DNA of 64,000 nt from an uncultured Eggerthellaceae bacterium (GTDB taxonomy: Bacteria; Actinomycetota; Coriobacteriia; Coriobacteriales; Eggerthellaceae): the NCBI GenBank assembly GCA_934648845.1, contig CAKUFS010000002.1, positions 59,371 through 123,370 of the forward strand, given 5' to 3'. A program made the position numbers and the translations under genes. The notes below the pieces were generated by a model. The model ran no database searches, had not been told where the DNA came from, and was given only the letters and a program-made list of their open reading frames with translations. Positions 61,182-64,000 of this stretch are shown piece after piece. Position 1 is the stretch's first letter. Each line of letters starts with the position of its first letter.

Positions 61182-62045
61182 ATGAAGTTCAACAAGAAAG
61201 TTTTGGTAGGCGCGGTTGCCGCAACTTTGGCGCTTTCCGTGTTTGCCCTGGCTGGCTGCTCGTCCAGCTCGTCCTCGTCCGCGAGCGCTTCGGGCAGCGC
61301 CTCCGCCGCCAGCGACGACAAGGTTATCACCGTTGGCGCCACCGTTCCCCACTACGACATTCTGACCGACGCAGTTGCTCCGCTGCTGGAAAAGGAAGGC
61401 TACACGCTCAAGGTTACCGAGTTCACCGACTACGTGCTGCCGAACACCAACGTTGAGCAGGGCGAACTTGATGCCAACTACTTCCAGCACATCAACTACC
61501 TGGATTCCTTCAATCAGGAAAACGGCACCCACTTGGTCAGCGTTGGCTACGTTCACTATGAGCCGTTCGGCATTTACGCTGGCAAGTCCTCGTCTCTGAC
61601 CGACGTTAAGGATGGCGCCGTAATCGCTGTTCCTGATGACACCACGAACGAAGCCCGCGCGCTGCTGCTGCTTCAGCAGGAAGGCCTGATCACGCTTAAG
61701 GATGGCGCTGGCCTGACCGCAACCGTTAAGGACATTGCCGACAACCCCAAGAACCTGCAGATCAAGGAAGTCGAAGCTGCCAACGTTCCCCACGTGCTTG
61801 CTGACTGCGACTTCGGCGTAATCAACGGCAACTACGCTATCTCCGCCGGCATCGACATCAAGTCCGCCCTGGCCATTGAATCTTCCGAAGGCCTGGTGGC
61901 TGGCCAGTACGGCAACGTGCTGGTTGTGAAGGACGGCAACCAGGACACCCCCAAGATTCAGGCTCTGTACAAGGCGCTGACTTCCCCCGAGGTCAAGCAG
62001 TACATGGAGGACACCTACAAAGGCGCTGTTGTCCCCCTGTTCTAA
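61182..62045 (+). CDS. metQ: MetQ/NlpA-family methionine-type ABC transporter lipoprotein
   Basis: 287 residues. Signal peptide with lipobox LAGC, a Ser/Ala-rich stalk, then the NlpA domain: VGATVPHYDIL, LKVTEFTDYVLPNT, QGELDANYFQHINYLDSF (typical of the family), and YISTAGID-like GNYAISAGID. It should bind D/L-methionine or a related amino acid outside the cell and deliver it to MetNI. AAAGGA precedes the ATG. Confidence 0.94.
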   Translation: MKFNKKVLVGAVAATLALSVFALAGCSSSSSSSASASGSASAASDDKVITVGATVPHYDILTDAVAPLLEKEGYTLKVTEFTDYVLPNTNVEQGELDANYFQHINYLDSFNQENGTHLVSVGYVHYEPFGIYAGKSSSLTDVKDGAVIAVPDDTTNEARALLLLQQEGLITLKDGAGLTATVKDIADNPKNLQIKEVEAANVPHVLADCDFGVINGNYAISAGIDIKSALAIESSEGLVAGQYGNVLVVKDGNQDTPKIQALYKALTSPEVKQYMEDTYKGAVVPLF

Positions 62046-62189
62046 GCTTTAAGTTCTTCAAACTTCCCTCTTCCCTTTCCTCTGATAAGCGAGGATAATG
62101 GGAAGACTCACAACAACAGTTGCAAACACGTCAAGGATGCCGGGCGCAGGTCCGACATCCTTGACCTGCGAATAAGGCTGATAGATTAC

Positions 62190-62945
62190 ATGATTGAAAT
62201 TAACGACATTTCCAAGGTTTACAGCACGCGCGAAGGCGAATTCGCGGCGCTTGACCACGTAAGTCTCACTATTGAGGACGGCGACATCTTTGGCATCATC
62301 GGTGAATCCGGTGCGGGCAAATCCACGCTGGTGCGCTGCATCAACATGCTGGAAAAGCCTAGCTCGGGCAATATCGTCATCGATGGGAAAGATGTGACCG
62401 AATATTCCGGCAAGGCGCTGCGCGAGTTTCGTAGCAGCGTGGGCATGATTTTCCAGCATTTCAGCCTGTTCCAGCAGAGCACCGTGCTGAAAAACGTTAT
62501 GTTCCCCCTGGAGATTCGTGGCGAGAAGGACCAGAAACGTGCGCTTGAACTGCTGGAACGCGTGGGTATTGCCGACAAGGCAAAGAGCTATCCCAGCGAA
62601 CTTTCCGGCGGTCAGCAGCAGCGCGTTGCCATTGCGCGCGCGTTGGTGAACCAGCCCAAGATTATGCTGTGCGACGAGGCCACCAGCGCTCTTGACAGCC
62701 GCACCACCATCCAGATTCTGGATTTGCTGCGCGACATCAACCGCGAGCTGGGCGTGACCATGGTCATGATCACGCACTCGCTGGATGTGGCGAAGCGCGC
62801 CTGCAACCGCATTGCCGTTATCGATCATGGCAAAATTGCCGAAGTTGGCGCCACCATGGACGTGTTCGACAATCCGCAAAGCACGGCAACGAAGCTTCTC
62901 ATCAGCCATTACAATGGCACCGTCGAAGACAAGGAGGTGCTGTAA
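62190..62945 (+). CDS. metN: Methionine-type ABC transporter ATP-binding protein
   Basis: 251 residues. Walker A GESGAGKSTLVR, Q-loop FQHFSLF, signature LSGGQQQRVAIARAL and Walker B IMLCDEATSALDS are complete. MetN of E. coli has about 340 residues, with a C-terminal NIL regulatory domain; here the chain ends soon after the ABC domain, so methionine trans-inhibition through that domain is not expected. It is 145 bp after metQ and abuts metI. Confidence 0.93.
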   Translation: MIEINDISKVYSTREGEFAALDHVSLTIEDGDIFGIIGESGAGKSTLVRCINMLEKPSSGNIVIDGKDVTEYSGKALREFRSSVGMIFQHFSLFQQSTVLKNVMFPLEIRGEKDQKRALELLERVGIADKAKSYPSELSGGQQQRVAIARALVNQPKIMLCDEATSALDSRTTIQILDLLRDINRELGVTMVMITHSLDVAKRACNRIAVIDHGKIAEVGATMDVFDNPQSTATKLLISHYNGTVEDKEVL

Positions 62946-63623
62946 ATGGAAGCAATCAGCGCATTTCTCGATGAATTCGGCGTGCTTTTAGCGGTGGGCT
63001 GCTGGGAATCGTTCCTGATGACCGCCGTATCGTGCCTGTTGGCGTACGTGATTGGCCTGCCGTTGGGCACGTGGTTTCATATGACGAAGGCAAGTGGCCT
63101 GGCGCCGAACAGGGGCGTGAACACCGTGCTGGGATGGGTCATCAACATTGGCCGTTCCATTCCGTTCATCATTTTGCTGGTGGCGATCATCCCCTTCACC
63201 CGCCTGGTGGTAGGCACGTCGCTAGGCGTGCAGGGCGCAATTGTACCGCTGACTGTTTCCGCAGCGCCGTTCGTTGCGCGCATGGTGGAACAGTCGCTGG
63301 CAGAAGTGGACGAGGGCCTTATCGAGGCTGCTCACAGCTTTGGCGCGAGCAATTTTCAGATTGTGACGAAGGTCATGCTGAAGGAAAGCTTGCCGTCGCT
63401 CGTTCGCGGCGCGGCCATTACGTTTGTCACGCTGTTCGGGTATGCCGCCATGGCGGGCACCGTTGGCGCAGGCGGCCTGGGCTCCATTGCCATTCGCTAC
63501 GGCTATCAGCGCTGGAACACGGCGGTTATGATTGTCTCCGTGGTGCTGTGTGTGATTTTCGTGCAGGTGTTCCAGACGATTGGCGACGTGGTTGCTCGCA
63601 AGATCGACAAGCGTCGCGGCTAG
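62946..63623 (+). CDS. metI: Methionine-type ABC transporter permease
   Basis: 225 residues with about five hydrophobic segments and the binding-protein-dependent permease EAA-type loop (LIEAAHSFGASNFQIVTKV). INIGRSIPFIILLVAIIPFTR matches MetI. It starts immediately after metN, whose AAGGAGG serves as ribosome site. Completes the MetQNI importer. Confidence 0.94.
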   Translation: MEAISAFLDEFGVLLAVGCWESFLMTAVSCLLAYVIGLPLGTWFHMTKASGLAPNRGVNTVLGWVINIGRSIPFIILLVAIIPFTRLVVGTSLGVQGAIVPLTVSAAPFVARMVEQSLAEVDEGLIEAAHSFGASNFQIVTKVMLKESLPSLVRGAAITFVTLFGYAAMAGTVGAGGLGSIAIRYGYQRWNTAVMIVSVVLCVIFVQVFQTIGDVVARKIDKRRG

Positions 63624-63892
63624 GGGTTTGGCAGCTGCACGCATCCCGCACAAGAACTCGCAGTGCGAGTTAAGTTTCGCGGGGTAACTGCCAGAAATAT
63701 TCTCTAGAAATAGGAGAAGAGAACCTTACTATTCTCTAGGGAAGCGCTGATTAACTGAGGTTCCTATCTCTCCGATGCGCCTTCCCACCGTTTTTTCGCG
63801 ATTCCCGGCCGCCGTGCGGCGGCGGCCCCGCCGCACCCGTCCGCCCGGGCCCCGGTCGGGGGCGTCCCGGGCGGATCCGGGCACGGCTCCGC
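63624..63892. other. Region after metI, including the presumed end of an insertion sequence
   Basis: A 6-bp hairpin (AACTCG / CGAGTT, 63655-63671) may end the met operon. A 10-bp direct repeat, TATTCTCTAG, occurs at 63698-63707 and 63730-63739. GGAAGCGCTGATTAACTG follows directly and resembles an IS terminal repeat. From about 63780 the GC content rises sharply. Confidence 0.5.
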
Positions 63893-64000
63893 CTACGCCG
63901 GCGGGCACGCCGGCAGCTCGGGACGCCCCGCCCGGCTCCACATCGCCACGTTGGCCAGCGCGAACAGCACCGTGAGCATGCTGGCGTTCCTGGCCAGGCC
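63740..64000 (-). mobile_element. Partial insertion sequence (IS5-like), cut by window edge
   Basis: The left end resembles an IS terminal repeat (GGAAGCGCTGATTAACTG), and the transposase end is read on the minus strand from the window edge. Base composition is clearly more GC-rich than its neighbours. Confidence 0.5.
63893..64000 (-). CDS. Transposase C-terminal end (IS5-like), partial
   Basis: The last 35 residues only, stop at 63893; the rest lies beyond the window. GLARNASMLTVLFALANVAM resembles the C-terminus of IS5-family DDE transposases, where a similar (G)LAKN...LF(A)LANL stretch is common. The assignment is tentative because no catalytic residue is visible. Confidence 0.5.
   Translation of the reverse strand, partial: GLARNASMLTVLFALANVAMWSRAGRPELPACPPA

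Overview
The window looks like the chromosome of a GC-rich anaerobic actinobacterium, most likely class Coriobacteriia (Eggerthellaceae-like). This is inferred from gene content: an anaerobic-type cobalamin operon, a giant 2-hydroxyacyl-CoA dehydratase activase-like protein, a corrinoid-type UroD/MtaA protein, an iron-sulfur serine dehydratase and the base composition. The species cannot be named from the sequence alone. No rRNA, tRNA or CRISPR array was seen.

Layout. 1-7915: end of a plus-strand cobalamin operon (cbiJ end, cbiET, cbiA, cbiB, cobD, cbiP, cbiC), tightly packed with several start/stop overlaps. 8094-9669: a TetR regulator divergent from an AEC-family carrier, with a strong palindromic operator between them. 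10478-15187: one 1569-residue activase/dehydratase protein on the minus strand. 15474-17196: an IS30-family element. 17432-18725: a secreted leucine-rich-repeat/dockerin protein split by a run of nine C, which looks like a phase-variation switch. 19150-22742: UroD/MtaA-like protein, a divergent TetR-like regulator and a CapA-like membrane protein. 22834-25902: DUF711 protein, ferredoxin-thioredoxin-reductase-like protein, TlyA and a lipoprotein. 26296-35422: nearly the whole shikimate, phenylalanine and tyrosine pathway (pheA, aroB, aroC, aroE-aroK fusion, aroQ, aroA, tyrA, aroF-type). 35906-49959: a minus-strand surface-glycan locus, read right to left (rmlA, rmlB, DegT aminotransferase, sugar-phosphate transferase, ATP-grasp, ornithine-cyclodeaminase-like, ATP-grasp, GT2, polymerase/ligase, flippase, chain-length protein, ATP-grasp). 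50720-56410: serine dehydratase, then a Cthe_2159-type lipoprotein with DUF4956 and VTC proteins. 56716-58926: two-component system. 59554-60600: PiT transporter. 61182-63623: MetQ-MetN-MetI. 63893-64000: the end of an IS5-like transposase in much more GC-rich DNA.

The most unusual content lies between the genes. A 33-bp hairpin (here 'element A') occurs about twelve times, nearly always just after a stop codon and in the same orientation relative to the gene it follows, often beside a Rho-independent terminator. Several further palindromic or terminal-inverted-repeat elements without coding capacity are interleaved with it: B (about 32 bp), C (about 120 bp, two copies), D (221-223 bp, three copies), E, F and G (one copy each). 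They fill most of the larger intergenic gaps and look like several MITE/REP-like families whose mobilising enzymes are not in the window.

A second theme is low-complexity Ala/Gly/Asp/Thr-rich insertions inside otherwise conserved enzymes (CbiA, AroB, the AroE-AroK linker, AroA, the activase, the chain-length protein, the VTC protein). Two of them contain 36-bp tandem duplications.
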